From positions 8,494,001-8,558,000 of the forward strand of contig NC_052665.1 of NCBI RefSeq assembly GCF_016802725.1: a DNA stretch of 64,000 bases, written 5' to 3'. This document shows, one piece after another, positions 62,536-64,000 of this stretch (the stretch's first letter is position 1; each line of letters begins with the position of its first letter). This DNA comes from Solenopsis invicta. Lineage: Eukaryota > Arthropoda > Insecta > Hymenoptera > Formicidae. The position numbers and the translations under genes are program-made. Below the pieces are notes generated by a model, which did not search any database, was not told the DNA's origin, and worked only from the letters and a program-made list of their open reading frames with translations.

Positions 62536-62556
62536 ACTTACAATAGCATTGTAAGT
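62536..62556. repeat. Small perfect hairpin ACTTACAAT-AGC-ATTGTAAGT
   Basis: A 9-bp perfect stem with a 3-base loop in AT-rich DNA. It may be chance. Confidence 0.6.
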
Positions 62557-63194
62557 TTTTCGAAGGATTTCAAGGCGGTAAGGTCAATTGTGTGTCTCAT
62601 CTTTGTTGACGAAAACATCGTCGACGTGTTCGAATTGTACGAGAACTTCGTAAGGCGATCTGTTCTGTCCGTCTTACAAAGGAATTAAACAAGCATCGCT
62701 CTTATCTCTCTGTCTAGGGATTTCTTCGTATATCCGCGAGCATTGGAAGACCATTCCCGCTGTGTCTCCATTACCGGGGCTTCGTAACATTTTGCTGGCA
62801 TTTACTAAATTAAGGGGTGGAAACACAAAAGAGAAAGGAGAACGAGCAGAACGTTAGCGAACGGTCGCCGAGGGTTGGCGGCGACAGAAGCGGCTGGGAC
62901 CGAATCAAGAAATAATACTCCGTTGAGATAATGATGCGACGTTTCTCCCCGCAATCTATACAGGCCCGGGCGTAGGGTCGGCCCTTTAGCTTTCGCTCGC
63001 GTCGAGTCACCATCGAGGAAATAGTAACCCAATACTCGTGCGAACAATGAAGACTCGATCGATTTAACGGATTATTACGGCTACCTAGGGAACGGCAAGG
63101 AACTCTTCGTGAAACTTTTAATTACGGCTTGCTTGGTTGCGTGAGAGATCTGAATCGGAATGGGAATTAGGAAATATTAAAAGACGCATATCGA

Positions 63195-63220
63195 AGAGAG
63201 AGAGAGAGAGAGAGGGAGAG
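63195..63220. repeat. (AG)n microsatellite
   Basis: About ten AG units followed by GGAGAG. Confidence 0.93.
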
Positions 63221-64000
63221 CTTAGCGCGGTATGTAGAACGGAAACACAAGGGACTGATAACGCGACTAGTTTCGAGTCAAGTCATTGTCCGTACAAACG
63301 CATATTAAACTCGTAATGTACAATTTCGATTCGAGAGTGCAATATCTAAGGTTGTTACGTTCCGAGAACAAAATAGCAAATTCATTAATTCTGATCTCTG
63401 TTGACACGGCGTTTTTCATTTCCCTGACAACTATAATTGCCGAGATCGTCAGTTTCGATTTGTATTATATATTTGCTTTTCTTGCCGTTTTCTTCCGTAG
63501 CTCAAAGGCTCCGAGTAAATTGCCTTTCTGCAAAGTAAAACATTTAGAGCGAGAGCATTCTGATCATCTTCTACAAACCGAGGCAGACAAGTAAATAAGT
63601 CCGCGGTTTTCACGAACAATAATAACAAAAGTAGTAAACAGAAATATGCGTGCGTTAAAACAGTTGTGAGTTAAAGCAGTTGAACACTGAAAATGAAAAT
63701 GTTTCAAATATATCCTCTCTCCGTCCTCCGCAAAGTGCGTGGCGCCGCCGCGTCGCGCGCCCTTCCGTATCGTCTATGCGACGATAATTATTATCCCGAA
63801 AGCTGATATCATGTGTACAACGGGTAATCTCTCAAAGGTCAGATTATCCGATTACTCGATGACACCGGAAAATTCAATCGAACGGCACAATCCACCCCGC
63901 GCTTCGCACGCGTTGTAGAATTTTAATCACAGCAATCGTAAAAATCCGCAGCGTGGCACGTACATACCGTACGGTACGTACACGCCGGGCCCAGCGCGCG

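Larger units (their letters stand above)
58768..64000 (-). other. Upstream Sema2a intron or 5' region, no exon recognised
   Basis: The first visible exon needs an upstream partner ending in two bases of a split codon. I looked on the minus strand for the family motif LYVGAM followed by a GT donor and did not find it. The upstream exons therefore probably lie beyond 64000. The stretch holds CGG and GA microsatellites and CpG-rich parts near 59430-59960 and 63720-64000. Confidence 0.6.

Noticed and set aside
62000..64000. Search for the Sema2a signal-peptide exon near the right edge
   Set aside because: No LYVGAM-type motif with a donor was found on the minus strand, so the exon is not called here.

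Overview
This window is insect nuclear DNA, most likely from a hymenopteran and plausibly an ant. The evidence is spliced genes, CpG-rich patches alternating with AT-rich stretches, abundant GA/CT microsatellites, and short AT-rich inverted-repeat elements with ACACAGA(GA)AAAA-like ends. The species cannot be read from the sequence.

The only protein-coding gene I can support is a class-2 semaphorin (Sema-2a type) on the minus strand. Nine coding exons run from 58767 down to the stop codon at 33445-33443 and give about 645 residues: most of the sema beta-propeller, the PSI domain, one Ig-like domain and the short class-2 C-terminal tail. All visible junctions are GT-AG and in phase, so the gene looks intact. 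The 5' exons (signal peptide and first propeller residues, about 80 codons in Drosophila Sema-2a) are not visible and probably lie beyond position 64000. The semaphorin is a secreted axon-guidance ligand that acts through plexin receptors.

Layout from left to right: 1-27600 has no recognisable gene. It holds CpG-rich patches (about 830-1560, 4400-4980, 9880-10430, 11870-12330, 19740-20430, 21700-22260), AT-rich repeat islands (about 7900-8420, 14700-17100, 17800-19740) and a 193-bp terminal-inverted-repeat element at 18798-18990. About 27640-33442 is the probable long 3' UTR of the semaphorin. Its first 3 kb carry five Pumilio-type UGUANAUA sites on the transcript strand. 33443-43710 holds eight exons, with a 4.1-kb intron that contains complementary (CU)n and (GA)n tracts. 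43711-58715 is a 15-kb intron with two strong foldbacks, a tandem duplication, an AT-rich repeat island and a TA-flanked inverted-repeat element. 58716-58767 is the first visible exon, and 58768-64000 is the next upstream intron or 5' region.

Many long open frames in the CpG-rich parts are stop-poor by composition and overlap on both strands. I do not call them genes. Nothing here looks like a bacterial or viral system.
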